Part shown: piece by piece, positions 8,328-16,404 of the stretch
How the letters are laid out: each line of letters begins with the position of its first letter
Position numbering within the stretch: the first letter of the stretch is position 1
Program-made: the position numbers and the translations under genes
DNA from: Pseudaeromonas sharmana
GTDB lineage: Bacteria; Pseudomonadota; Gammaproteobacteria; Enterobacterales; Aeromonadaceae
Length of the DNA stretch: 64,000 nucleotides
NCBI RefSeq assembly: GCF_042649925.1
Contig: NZ_JBHSAF010000006.1
Coordinates: forward strand, 62,001 to 126,000
Reading direction: 5' to 3'
Notes under the pieces: model-generated
The model's input: only the letters and a program-made list of their open reading frames with translations
The model's database searches: none
Told to the model about the DNA's origin: nothing

Positions 8328-9400
8328 CAGCGAAATGTCAGTCTGACGCGAGGCGTCAGCTTCAGAACCAGTTCATACGGGATGGTTCCCACATGCTGGG
8401 CCACCAACTCGACAGGCAACCCATCCCCCCAGAGCACGACGTCATCGCCCACCTTATCGTTCGCATCTGGCCCCAAATCGACCGTCATCATGTCCATTGA
8501 GACGCGACCAGCCGTCGGCACAATGCGTCCATTAATCAGCACCGGCGTGCCGTTGGGGGCCATCCGCGGATAGCCATCGCCATATCCCATCGCCACGACA
8601 CCCAGGCGTGTATCCCGCTCCGTCACCCAGTTGGCGCCATAACCAACGCGCTCTCCCGCCTTCGCGGTGCGTACTGCAATCAGATTACTCTTGAGCGTCA
8701 TCACCGGCTGAAGACCGTGATCGGCGCCGACATGCTCCGGAAAAGGCGAAATCCCATAGAGCATGATGCCCGGTCGGATCCAGTCGGCATGTGCATCCTG
8801 CCATGCCAGTACAGCAGCGGAATTGGCTAAGGCACGCTCCCCGGGATGACCATTGGCCAATTGAGTGAACAGATCTATCTGCTCGCGGGTCAGAGGATTA
8901 TCCAGTTCATCTGCACAGCTGAAGTGGGTCATCAAATTAAAGGGCTGAACAACATTTTTACATGCCGACAACCGACGATAAAAATCGGTGACTTCCTCGG
9001 GGCGAACGCCCAGGCGATGCATGCCGGTGTCCAGCTTCATCCAGGCATATAATGGTTGACTCAGTTCGGCTCGCTCCAGTGCCTCAAGTTGCTCCCAGGA
9101 GTGTACCGCCGTCTGCAGATTATTGGCGGCCAGCACAGGCAGGTCATCGGCACTGAAAAAACCCTCAAGCATGATGACGGGTTTGACGATGCCGCCGCTT
9201 CGCAACGCCAACGCCTCCTCTATGCGCGCCACCGCATACGCATCGGCATCCTTGAGAGTTCTCGCGACGGTCAGCAGATCATGTCCGTAAGCATTGGCTT
9301 TCACCACGGCGACAATTTTCGCGCGCGGTGCGTGTTGGCGGACGATTTCAAAATTGTGCTGCAGGGCCCCTGTATTGATTTCTGCCGTTACTGCTTGCAT
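8327..9400 (-). CDS. alr: Alanine racemase
   Basis: A 357-residue PLP-dependent racemase that converts L-alanine to D-alanine for peptidoglycan. The PLP lysine is K34 in AVVKANAYGHD, and the second catalytic residue, a tyrosine, sits in GERVGYGANW. GRVSMDMMTVD is the usual C-terminal barrel motif. An AAGGA ribosome-binding site precedes the ATG. The gene lies nine bases after dnaB, as in many gammaproteobacteria, and runs into yjbQ. Whether it is the biosynthetic (Alr) or catabolic (DadX) paralogue rests on the dnaB context, which favours Alr. Confidence 0.95.
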   Translation of the reverse strand: MQAVTAEINTGALQHNFEIVRQHAPRAKIVAVVKANAYGHDLLTVARTLKDADAYAVARIEEALALRSGGIVKPVIMLEGFFSADDLPVLAANNLQTAVHSWEQLEALERAELSQPLYAWMKLDTGMHRLGVRPEEVTDFYRRLSACKNVVQPFNLMTHFSCADELDNPLTREQIDLFTQLANGHPGERALANSAAVLAWQDAHADWIRPGIMLYGISPFPEHVGADHGLQPVMTLKSNLIAVRTAKAGERVGYGANWVTERDTRLGVVAMGYGDGYPRMAPNGTPVLINGRIVPTAGRVSMDMMTVDLGPDANDKVGDDVVLWGDGLPVELVAQHVGTIPYELVLKLTPRVRLTFR

Positions 9401-9409
9401 GGCATGTCC

Positions 9410-10807
9410 TTAATAATCATCGTCATAGGCCGGACCGGCGTAGTTGTCGAACCGGGAGTATTGTCCTTGGAAGGTAAGGCGTACGCGCCCAATCGGGCCG
9501 TTACGCTGCTTGCCAATAATGATCTCGGCGACACCTTTATCAGGGCTATCGTCGTGGTAAACCTCATCCCGGTAGATGAACATGATGAGATCGGCGTCCT
9601 GCTCGATAGAGCCTGACTCACGAAGGTCAGAGTTGACCGGTCGTTTGTCTGCACGTTGCTCCAGACTCCGGTTCAACTGGGACAGCGCAATCACCGGCGC
9701 GTTAAGCTCCTTCGCCAGCGCCTTCAACGAACGGGATATCTCAGCAATTTCCAGTGTCCGGTTGTCACTGAGGGACGGGACGCGCATCAATTGCAGATAA
9801 TCGACCATTACCAGGCTCACGCCACCATGCTCCCGGGCAATCCGGCGCGTACGGGAACGGAGATCGGTTGGTGTCAGCCCAGAGGCATCGTCGATGTACA
9901 TCTTGCCTTTGTCCAGTAGCATGCCCATGGTGGCGGACAGGCGCCCCCAGTCATCGTCATCCAGCTGACCCGTTCTGACACGCGTCTGTTCAATACGCCC
10001 CAGTGACGCCAGCATACGCATAATGATCTGTTCCGAAGGCATTTCCAGCGAGAAGATAACGGCCGGCTTGTCCTGCGTTAGCGCTGCGTGTTCAACCAGG
10101 TTCATCGCAAACGTCGTCTTACCCATCGAAGGACGTGCTGCAACAATGATGAGATCCGATGGCTGGAAGCCTGAGGTCATCTTGTCAAGATCGGCATAAC
10201 CGGATGAAACCCCTGTGACACCGTTGTGCGGTTTGCGAAACAGCTCTTCGATTTTATCTACGGTTTTTTCCAATACCGCTTTCAGTGGTTGAGGGCCATC
10301 ACTCGAGCTGCTGCGAGATTCTGCAATCTTGAAAACCTTGCTTTCTGCCTCATCCAGCAAGTCGCCGGCATTGCGGCCCTGCGGATCATAGCCAGATTCG
10401 GCAATCTCGTTTGCCACCGAAATCATCTCGCGCACGACCGCCCGTTCACGCACTATCTCGGCATAGGCACTGATATTGGCCGCGCTGGGGGTGTTCTTCG
10501 CCACCTCGACCAGATAAGCAAACCCACCCACCTCGTCGAGCTGCTCATGTCGTTCTAATTCCTCTTGCAAGGTAATCAAATCAACCGGCAACCCCTGCTC
10601 CGCCAAACGGCTCATGGCAGCAAAGATGATCCTGTGTGGCCGACTGTAGAAATCATGCGCCACCACACGTTCAGCAACCCGATCCCACGCTTCGTTGTCC
10701 AGCATCAGTCCGCCCAGCACGGATTGCTCAGCCTCGAAGGAGTGAGGAGGCATTTTCAATTGTTCCAAGCGGGAATCGGTCTTTTTTTGCACAGACGGTT
10801 GCGCCAT
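9410..10807 (-). CDS. dnaB: Replicative DNA helicase DnaB
   Basis: The hexameric helicase that unwinds DNA at the replication fork. The N-terminal domain opens with PPHSFEAEQSVLGGLMLDNE. The RecA-like C-terminal domain carries the Walker A ARPSMGKTTFAMNL, the Walker B/H4 region SLVMVDYLQLM, and the arginine-finger region near EQRADKRPVNSDLRESGSIE. Two starts are possible: ATG 10825 (471 residues) or ATG 10807 (465 residues, MAQPSVQKK). The second gives a more family-like hydrophilic N-terminus and is used here, but neither has a strong ribosome-binding site. alr follows nine bases downstream. Confidence 0.96.
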   Translation of the reverse strand: MAQPSVQKKTDSRLEQLKMPPHSFEAEQSVLGGLMLDNEAWDRVAERVVAHDFYSRPHRIIFAAMSRLAEQGLPVDLITLQEELERHEQLDEVGGFAYLVEVAKNTPSAANISAYAEIVRERAVVREMISVANEIAESGYDPQGRNAGDLLDEAESKVFKIAESRSSSSDGPQPLKAVLEKTVDKIEELFRKPHNGVTGVSSGYADLDKMTSGFQPSDLIIVAARPSMGKTTFAMNLVEHAALTQDKPAVIFSLEMPSEQIIMRMLASLGRIEQTRVRTGQLDDDDWGRLSATMGMLLDKGKMYIDDASGLTPTDLRSRTRRIAREHGGVSLVMVDYLQLMRVPSLSDNRTLEIAEISRSLKALAKELNAPVIALSQLNRSLEQRADKRPVNSDLRESGSIEQDADLIMFIYRDEVYHDDSPDKGVAEIIIGKQRNGPIGRVRLTFQGQYSRFDNYAGPAYDDDY

Positions 10808-10975
10808 GGGTTCCAGTACCAACATCAGAGGGGGACGACATTATCTGCCTTTTTCCGCACAGGTAAAAGTGTTGTGGCGCACAGCCTGGCTCAGGGCAAA
10901 ATATCCGATATTTATCGAGCATTAATGCAGCCAATTGCTCGCAAAAACCGAACAGAGAGCATAGAGCAAACAGAA

Positions 10976-11003
10976 TTGACGCCCTTCTACAGATAAGTAG
11001 GAT
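10976..11003 (+). promoter_or_regulatory. Sigma-70-like promoter for the Tim44-domain gene
   Basis: TTGACG at 10976-10981 and TAGGAT at 10998-11003 are separated by 16 bases, about 36 bases upstream of the ATG at 11040. The match to sigma-70 boxes is reasonable for the -35 and moderate for the -10. This is sequence evidence only. Confidence 0.45.
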
Positions 11004-11039
11004 GATGACATCCGTTCAACCATCAGGAAGCTGAACATC

Positions 11040-11909
11040 ATGCTACGCAAATTTTTCACCCTGTTTGGGGTCGCCATCGTCAGTGTGACGCTGGCTTTAC
11101 ACAGTCCATATGCGGATGCAGCCAAGTTTGGTGGCAAGCGCTCCTTTGGGAAAAGCTATCGTACGGCGCCGGCGCAACAGGCACAGCCCGTCGGTAACAA
11201 GCAACCCGCAGCAACCCCTGCTACCGCGGGTGCGAAAAAAGGGATGATGGGTGGCTTGCTAGGTGGTCTGCTTGCTGGCGGTCTGCTCGCGTGGATGTTT
11301 GGCAGTGGCGCGTTCGAAGGGCTCCAGATCATGGATATGCTCATCATGGCCGGTGTGGCCTTCCTGCTGTTCCGCCTGTTCCGCAGCTTTATGCAGCAAC
11401 GCGCCTCAGCCATGGGACACCAGACTCCAGCCGCGGCCTCCGGAGTTTCACCCAGTAGCTATCAAGCGTTCGAATCCGCATCGAGCAGCCCAAACAACGC
11501 AGCCTCAGGATTCGCAACTGTGCAGGATGTACCTTTCAATCTGCCTCTCGGATTTGAATTGCAGCCGTTCCTCAACGGTGCGCGAGATCACTTCCGCACC
11601 CTGCAAGAGGCATGGAACCAGAACGATTTGGCCAAGATTCAGGAATATGTCTCCCCTGAGCTCTATAACGAACTGGTTGCAGAGCGCAAACAATATCCAG
11701 GTGAACAACATACTGAAGTGATGTTTGTGGATGCCGAGATGGTTCGAGCCGATCAGGATGGTCGTACCGCTCAAATCAGCATTCGCTTCCAAGGGCGCTA
11801 TCGCGATACGGTCGAAAATGTTGAAGAGCAGATCGACGAGGTATGGCACCTTGAGCGCAACCTGACACAGAGCAATGCCCCCTGGTTCATTGTCGGAATT
11901 CAGCAATAA
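11040..11909 (+). CDS. Tim44-domain membrane protein
   Basis: A 289-residue protein with a signal peptide (residues 1-27, ending PYADA), a low-complexity linker rich in Ala, Gln and Pro, a glycine-rich helix GMMGGLLGGLLAGGLLAWMF and a second hydrophobic helix (about 102-120), then a Ser/Ala-rich linker and a C-terminal Tim44-like domain with FLNGARDHFRTLQEAWNQND and a closing WFIVGIQQ. Bacterial proteins of this kind are membrane-anchored and of unknown function. A strong AGGAAG site precedes the ATG, and a bidirectional terminator follows. It stands alone between dnaB and oadB. Confidence 0.85.
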   Translation: MLRKFFTLFGVAIVSVTLALHSPYADAAKFGGKRSFGKSYRTAPAQQAQPVGNKQPAATPATAGAKKGMMGGLLGGLLAGGLLAWMFGSGAFEGLQIMDMLIMAGVAFLLFRLFRSFMQQRASAMGHQTPAAASGVSPSSYQAFESASSSPNNAASGFATVQDVPFNLPLGFELQPFLNGARDHFRTLQEAWNQNDLAKIQEYVSPELYNELVAERKQYPGEQHTEVMFVDAEMVRADQDGRTAQISIRFQGRYRDTVENVEEQIDEVWHLERNLTQSNAPWFIVGIQQ

Positions 11910-11924
11910 TCGATGAACAGATGT

Positions 11925-11952
11925 AAAAAGGAGAGGTCACCTCTCCTTTTTT
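11925..11952. terminator. Bidirectional terminator between the Tim44-domain gene and oadB
   Basis: AAAAAGGAGAGG and CCTCTCCTTTTT form a 12-bp stem with a three-base loop, A-run on one side and T-run on the other. It lies between two convergent genes, so it can end transcription from both strands. Confidence 0.85.
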
Positions 11953-11967
11953 TCGTTTTCATTTTCA

Positions 11968-13098
11968 TTATTTAAGCAATGCCAAGAGTACTCCGGCGGC
12001 AACTGCGGAACCCAAGACGCCGGCGACATTTGGCCCCATGGCATGCATTAACAAAAAATTCTGTGTATCAGCCTCCTGCCCCACCTTGTTGGCCACACGG
12101 GCCGCCATCGGCACAGCCGAGACACCGGCAGCACCAATCAGCGGGTTAATCGGCTCGCGACATATACGGTTCATCAACTTGGCCATCAAGACACCGGCGG
12201 CTGTCCCCATCGCAAAGGCAATTGCACCCAGAACCAATATGCCCAGCGTCTGCAAATTGAGAAACTTATCCGCAGAGAGTTTTGAACCCACCCCGAGCCC
12301 CAGGAAGATGGTGACGAGGTTAATCAGTTCGTTCTGTGCCGTACTGGATAATCGCTCAACCACACCCGACTCCCGCAACAGATTACCGAAACAGAACATA
12401 CCTATCAGCGGTGATGCCGCCGGCAAAAAGATGACACACAGCATCAGGACCAACAGCGGAAATAAAATCCGCTCCTGCCGACTGACAGTGCGAAGTTGCT
12501 TCATGCGAATGGCTCGCTCTTCCCGTGTCGTCAGGGCGCGCATAATGGGTGGCTGAATCAGAGGGACCAATGCCATATATGAATAAGCCGCAACAGCGAT
12601 GGCGCCAAGCAGATCAGGAGCCAACCTGGTGGTCAGAAAAATCGCAGTCGGACCGTCAGCCCCACCAATGATCGCGATGGAAGCCGCTTCCTTGAGCGTA
12701 AAATCGAAACCCGGTAAATAATTCAGCAGCACAGCACCCATCAAGGTGCCAAAAATGCCGAACTGCGCAGCCGCCCCCAGCAACAGTGTCTTCGGGTTAG
12801 CAATCAGCGCTCCGAAGTCGGTCAAGGCACCGACACCGAGAAATATCAGCAACGGGAAGACTCCCGAACCAATGCCTACTTGATAAATGTAGTCAAGCAG
12901 CCCGCCGGGTTCGTTGAACCCACCATTCGGGATATTGGACAATACGGCACCAAAGCCGATCGGTAACAGTAATAACGGTTCAAAGCCCCGAACTATAGCC
13001 AGATAGAGCAACAAGCCCCCGACCGCCATCATCAGGAGTTGTTGCCAGGAAAATGCCGCCAACCCGGTATCCAGCCACAAGGTCATTAATCCCTGCAT
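11968..13098 (-). CDS. oadB: Oxaloacetate decarboxylase beta subunit (sodium pump)
   Basis: A 376-residue, strongly hydrophobic subunit that couples decarboxylation of carboxybiotin to sodium export across the inner membrane. The conserved segments GFGAVLSNIPNGG, LGVGALTDFGALIANPKTLL and IIGGADGPTAIFLTTRLAPD are present; the last contains the aspartate linked to sodium transport. The C-terminal repeat has GAAGVSAVPMAARV. A GGAAAAGG site precedes the ATG. It is the last gene of an oadG-oadA-oadB operon, 15 bases after oadA, and ends at a bidirectional terminator. Confidence 0.95.
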   Translation of the reverse strand: MQGLMTLWLDTGLAAFSWQQLLMMAVGGLLLYLAIVRGFEPLLLLPIGFGAVLSNIPNGGFNEPGGLLDYIYQVGIGSGVFPLLIFLGVGALTDFGALIANPKTLLLGAAAQFGIFGTLMGAVLLNYLPGFDFTLKEAASIAIIGGADGPTAIFLTTRLAPDLLGAIAVAAYSYMALVPLIQPPIMRALTTREERAIRMKQLRTVSRQERILFPLLVLMLCVIFLPAASPLIGMFCFGNLLRESGVVERLSSTAQNELINLVTIFLGLGVGSKLSADKFLNLQTLGILVLGAIAFAMGTAAGVLMAKLMNRICREPINPLIGAAGVSAVPMAARVANKVGQEADTQNFLLMHAMGPNVAGVLGSAVAAGVLLALLK

Positions 13099-13113
13099 AG
13101 TGCCTTTTCCTTA

Positions 13114-14943
13114 TCAGGTTTCCTGCCACCACAGCAGCGGTTGCCCAGCCATCACCATGTCACCCGGTTTATGCAGGAGTGAATGCACAACACCCTCTGC
13201 AGGAGCGCGAATTTCAGCCTCCATCTTCATCGCTTCCAGAACCAGCAAAACATCACCAGACTTGAAATGGCTACCTTCAGCTGCAATGACACGCACGATC
13301 GAACCCGCTAGCGGCGCAACCAGCGCTTGCTGAGGATGACCACCTATTGGCGCCAGCGCGGGTGTTGGTGTGCTCTCCGACGCCCCAGGCGGGTGATTAG
13401 ATGCTGCCGCGGTTGCAACCAAGGTCCCTTGCGGGCCCACCTGAACATGGAACAGACGCCCATCGACACATACATCATATGCTACTGAAGCGAGCTGAGT
13501 TGTGGCGACAGACGGTGCAGCAGGCAATGGCGCGGCATTGACACTGGCTTCGGGCGATGAGGGAGGTTCCTCGAAATAACTGGGCTCATGTCGGTGAGCA
13601 AGGAACTTGAGTCCAACCTGCGGAAACAATGCATAGGTCAGGCGATCTTCATCGCTGAGCGAGCTCAGCTCGATTCCCGCCAGCTTCGCTTGCTTATCCA
13701 GTTCAGTGACCAAATGCTCCCATTCAGGGACGAGCAAGTCGGCAGGGCGACAGCTTATTGGTACCGCACCATCCAGTACGCGAGCTTGTAACGCCAGATC
13801 AACTTGGGCAGGGGTCGCACCATACTCGCCACGCAGAATGGCCGCGGTTTCGCGAGCAATCGTTTTGTATCGCTCCCCTGCCAGCACATTGAGTACAGCC
13901 TGGGTACCGACGATCTGTGATGTGGGAGTGACCAAGGGGATATACCCCAGATCGGCGCGCACTTTAGGGATCTCATCCAACACGTCATTCAGACGCGACA
14001 ATGCCGATTGCTCCTTCAGCTGACTCTCCAGATTCGTCAGCATGCCCCCAGGAACCTGAGCCAATAGAATCCGCGAATCGATACCACGCAAACTGCCCTC
14101 AAAACTGGCATATTTACGGCGGACTTGACGAAAATAATCGGCGATGGTCTCAAGCTGTGATAACGACAATCCCGTCTCACGAGGCGCCCCCTCGACCATC
14201 GCCACCACGGTTTCGGTAGGTGAGTGGCCATAGGTCATGCTCATGGTTGAGATGGCCGTATCCAGAATATCGATGCCGGCATCAATCGCCTTCATATGCG
14301 TCGGCAGGCTTAATCCTGTCGTGGCGTGACAATGCAGTGCTAATGGCAAAGAGACCCTTTGCTTGATCGCCTTAATTAATGCTTCAGCTTCATAGGGGCG
14401 GAGCAAACCAGCCATGTCCTTGATACACAATGACTGGCAACCAAGATCTTGCAGCCGACAGGCCAGGTCCACCCAGTCATCAAGTTTATGGACCGGGCTC
14501 GTGGTGTAACAAAGCGTTCCTTGAGCATGGGCCCCTACACTGAGGGTTGCCTGCACGGCACATTGCAGATTCCGGACGTCGTTCATGGCATCAAATATAC
14601 GGAACACATCCATGCCATTGGCATGCGCTCGCTCCACGAAACGATGTACAACATCATCGGCATAATGCCGGTAGCCAAGTAAGTTCTGCCCGCGTAACAA
14701 CATTTGTTGCGGGGTTCTTGGCATGACTTTTTTTAATTCTCGCAGCCGTTGCCATGGGTCCTCGCCTAAATAACGGATACAGGCATCGAACGTTGCCCCG
14801 CCCCAGGACTCAATGGACCAGTACCCAACCTGATCCAACTGGGCAGCAATGGGCAACATATCCTCGAGGCGCATTCGCGTTGCCAGCAAGGACTGATGTG
14901 CATCGCGTAGTACAACTTCGGTGATGGCCAGGGGGTGCGTCAT
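13114..14943 (-). CDS. oadA: Oxaloacetate decarboxylase alpha subunit
   Basis: A 609-residue biotin-dependent carboxyltransferase that moves the carboxyl group of oxaloacetate to biotin, giving pyruvate. The HMGL-like barrel opens with EVVLRDAHQSLLATRM and contains CIKDMAGLLRPYEA. An Ala/Pro-rich linker joins it to a C-terminal biotinyl domain with the attachment lysine in VLEAMKMEAEI. ATG 14943 has an AAGGAGAG site and overlaps the oadG stop by four bases (ATGA). With oadG and oadB it forms the sodium-translocating pump used in citrate or tartrate fermentation. No citrate lyase genes are in the window. Confidence 0.96.
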   Translation of the reverse strand: MTHPLAITEVVLRDAHQSLLATRMRLEDMLPIAAQLDQVGYWSIESWGGATFDACIRYLGEDPWQRLRELKKVMPRTPQQMLLRGQNLLGYRHYADDVVHRFVERAHANGMDVFRIFDAMNDVRNLQCAVQATLSVGAHAQGTLCYTTSPVHKLDDWVDLACRLQDLGCQSLCIKDMAGLLRPYEAEALIKAIKQRVSLPLALHCHATTGLSLPTHMKAIDAGIDILDTAISTMSMTYGHSPTETVVAMVEGAPRETGLSLSQLETIADYFRQVRRKYASFEGSLRGIDSRILLAQVPGGMLTNLESQLKEQSALSRLNDVLDEIPKVRADLGYIPLVTPTSQIVGTQAVLNVLAGERYKTIARETAAILRGEYGATPAQVDLALQARVLDGAVPISCRPADLLVPEWEHLVTELDKQAKLAGIELSSLSDEDRLTYALFPQVGLKFLAHRHEPSYFEEPPSSPEASVNAAPLPAAPSVATTQLASVAYDVCVDGRLFHVQVGPQGTLVATAAASNHPPGASESTPTPALAPIGGHPQQALVAPLAGSIVRVIAAEGSHFKSGDVLLVLEAMKMEAEIRAPAEGVVHSLLHKPGDMVMAGQPLLWWQET

Positions 14944-15212
14944 GACGAGCTCTCCTTGGAGTCGGCTGTCGTGGATGAGTGAGTCTCTTGCCGATACATA
15001 TGGACCGCCGCCGTGATAGCAGCAAGGGTTGCCGCATCTGGTCTCTCATCAGGCAATCCAGAAGGAGAGGTCGCCAACGGAGAGAAGCGGAGAATGAAGC
15101 GCGACATCAAACTGGTTGCTAGCACCATGACCCCGAGCATGGCATAGACAAGCCCCATGCCCAAAATCATCAACCAGCACGCGTCGGCGAGCTGCGAGAG
15201 AGGATCCTGCAA
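14940..15212 (-). CDS. oadG: Oxaloacetate decarboxylase gamma subunit
   Basis: A 90-residue subunit with one N-terminal membrane helix (about residues 12-33, LMILGMGLVYAMLGVMVL) and a cytoplasmic tail with Asp, Glu and His residues that may hold zinc; the gamma subunit helps assemble the alpha-beta complex. The start is a TTG with a strong AGAAGGAG site seven bases upstream. The stop overlaps the oadA start by four bases. Length and position at the head of the operon fit the family, although small OadG proteins are poorly conserved in sequence. Confidence 0.85.
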   Translation of the reverse strand: MQDPLSQLADACWLMILGMGLVYAMLGVMVLATSLMSRFILRFSPLATSPSGLPDERPDAATLAAITAAVHMYRQETHSSTTADSKESSS

Positions 15213-15328
15213 TTATCAGCTCCTTCTGAGACAGTTTGTCTTACAGACATAAAGCTAGACCAAGCTATCAGCAGAAAATTAGGAATGACTCACAGAGCGA
15301 AGGGAAAAGCAGGTAAAAATCAAAAAGA

Positions 15329-15353
15329 AAACGGGCTCCTAAAGAGCCCGTTT
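15329..15353 (-). terminator. Terminator of the Ser-Arg tRNA operon
   Basis: A ten-base-pair perfect stem, AAACGGGCTC / GAGCCCGTTT, with a five-base loop, followed on the minus strand by CTTTTTG. It lies 6 bases past the last tRNA-Arg gene. Confidence 0.85.
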
Positions 15354-15359
15354 GAATGA

Positions 15360-15436
15360 TGGCGCATCCGAGAGGATTCGAACCTCTGACCGCTCGGTTC
15401 GTAGCCGAGTACTCTATCCAGCTGAGCTACGGATGC
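15360..15436 (-). tRNA. tRNA-Arg (anticodon ACG), copy 1
   Basis: A 77-base tRNA with encoded CCA. The acceptor arms GCATCCG and CGGATGC pair, the anticodon loop is CTACGAA, and the T-loop is TTCGAAT. It closely resembles E. coli tRNA-Arg(ACG), whose first anticodon base is converted to inosine. It is the last of three identical tandem copies. Confidence 0.97.
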
Positions 15437-15462
15437 GCAGAAACTGGTAACGGTTTGAATAA

Positions 15463-15539
15463 TGGCGCATCCGAGAGGATTCGAACCTCTGACCGCTCGG
15501 TTCGTAGCCGAGTACTCTATCCAGCTGAGCTACGGATGC
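15463..15539 (-). tRNA. tRNA-Arg (anticodon ACG), copy 2
   Basis: Same sequence as copy 1, including the CTACGAA anticodon loop and encoded CCA. It lies in the middle of the array, in a 103-bp repeat unit made of the tRNA plus a nearly identical 26-base spacer. Confidence 0.97.
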
Positions 15540-15565
15540 GCAAAAACTGGTAACGGTTTGAATGA

Positions 15566-15642
15566 TGGCGCATCCGAGAGGATTCGAACCTCTGACCGCT
15601 CGGTTCGTAGCCGAGTACTCTATCCAGCTGAGCTACGGATGC
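15566..15642 (-). tRNA. tRNA-Arg (anticodon ACG), copy 3
   Basis: First of the three Arg copies in transcription order, 16 bases after tRNA-Ser. The sequence is the same as the other two copies over all 77 bases. Confidence 0.97.
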
Positions 15643-15658
15643 GCAGAATTAGGTGCAA

Positions 15659-15751
15659 TGGCGGTGAGGGAGGGATTCGAACCCTCGATGCGGCTTTTGA
15701 CCGCATGCTCCCTTAGCAGGGGAGTGCCTTCAGCCTCTCGGCCACCTCACC
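15659..15751 (-). tRNA. tRNA-Ser (anticodon GCT)
   Basis: A 93-base class II tRNA with encoded CCA. Acceptor stem GGTGAGG pairs with CCTCACC, the anticodon stem CTCCC/GGGAG encloses CTGCTAA (anticodon GCT), and a long variable arm ATGCGGTC...GCCGCAT is present. It heads the tRNA operon, as serV heads the Arg cluster next to csrA in E. coli. Confidence 0.96.
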
Positions 15752-15764
15752 GTTGCGGGTGCAG

Positions 15765-15792
15765 ATATTACTGTCCGGGGAAAATAAGTCAA
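15765..15792 (-). promoter_or_regulatory. Sigma-70 promoter of the Ser-Arg tRNA operon
   Basis: On the minus strand TTGACT and TAATAT are separated by 16 bases, ending 13 bases before the tRNA-Ser 5' end. The position between the csrA terminator and the first tRNA fits a dedicated promoter. Confidence 0.65.
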
Positions 15793-15883
15793 ACCCTTTT
15801 TTCCCCTCTGCAATCGTTCGCACAGCAAATAGGCAGATTGTTGAAGACTCAGGCAAAAACAGGTGTTTAATGGCTGGAGCACA

Positions 15884-15906
15884 ATAAAAAGGCAGCTTCC
15901 GCTGCC
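15884..15906 (-). terminator. csrA terminator
   Basis: GGCAGC/GCTGCC stem with a four-base loop, followed on the minus strand by TTTTTAT. It lies ten bases after the csrA stop and separates csrA from the tRNA operon. Confidence 0.8.
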
Positions 15907-15915
15907 CTCTCACAA

Positions 15916-16113
15916 TTAGAAATTACCGACGGCATCCTCGTCGTCACCCTTCTCGGCCTGGATGCGCATGTAGATTTCTTCACGGTGAACCGATACCTCT
16001 TTGGGCGCATTCACCCCGATACGCACCTGATTGCCTTTAACACCCAGAACGGTCACCGTTACATCGTCACCAATCATCAGGGTTTCGCCCACGCGACGAG
16101 TCAAAATCAGCAT
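15916..16113 (-). CDS. csrA: Carbon storage regulator CsrA
   Basis: A 65-residue RNA-binding protein that recognises GGA motifs in mRNA leaders and controls translation and stability of many transcripts. The start MLILTRRVGETLMIGDD and the RNA-contacting VHREEIYMRIQAE near the C-terminus are almost invariant in the family. It lies between alaS and tRNA-Ser, the same order as in E. coli. The histidine kinase BarA, which feeds the CsrA circuit through UvrY and CsrB-type RNAs in relatives, is encoded at 38.5 kb in this window; uvrY and the small RNAs are not in it. Confidence 0.98.
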   Translation of the reverse strand: MLILTRRVGETLMIGDDVTVTVLGVKGNQVRIGVNAPKEVSVHREEIYMRIQAEKGDDEDAVGNF

Positions 16114-16356
16114 TCACTTGCTCCTTGGTTCTGATGGAACAGAATATCGTGTCAACATTATCCACGAAAAATATAAAAAAATAAGCATAAACTGACACTT
16201 AACGAACTAGAACGCGAGACGATCGTTGCATGTCGATAAGACAGGTCAAACACACCTAACGCAGAAACACAGTCCGTTAGTGTCGCAAGTCGCTAATACC
16301 AATATGGGGCCGGTCCATACGGCTATCAAGTCTATTGTTATAAAAAGAGCAAAATA

Positions 16357-16380
16357 AAACACCGGCTTAAGCCGGTGTTT
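16357..16380 (-). terminator. alaS terminator
   Basis: A ten-base-pair perfect stem, AAACACCGGC / GCCGGTGTTT, with loop TTAA and a TATTTTG tail on the minus strand, 24 bases after the alaS stop. Confidence 0.85.
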
Positions 16381-16404
16381 GTTACAGCAATCCCGCCTAT
16401 AAAC

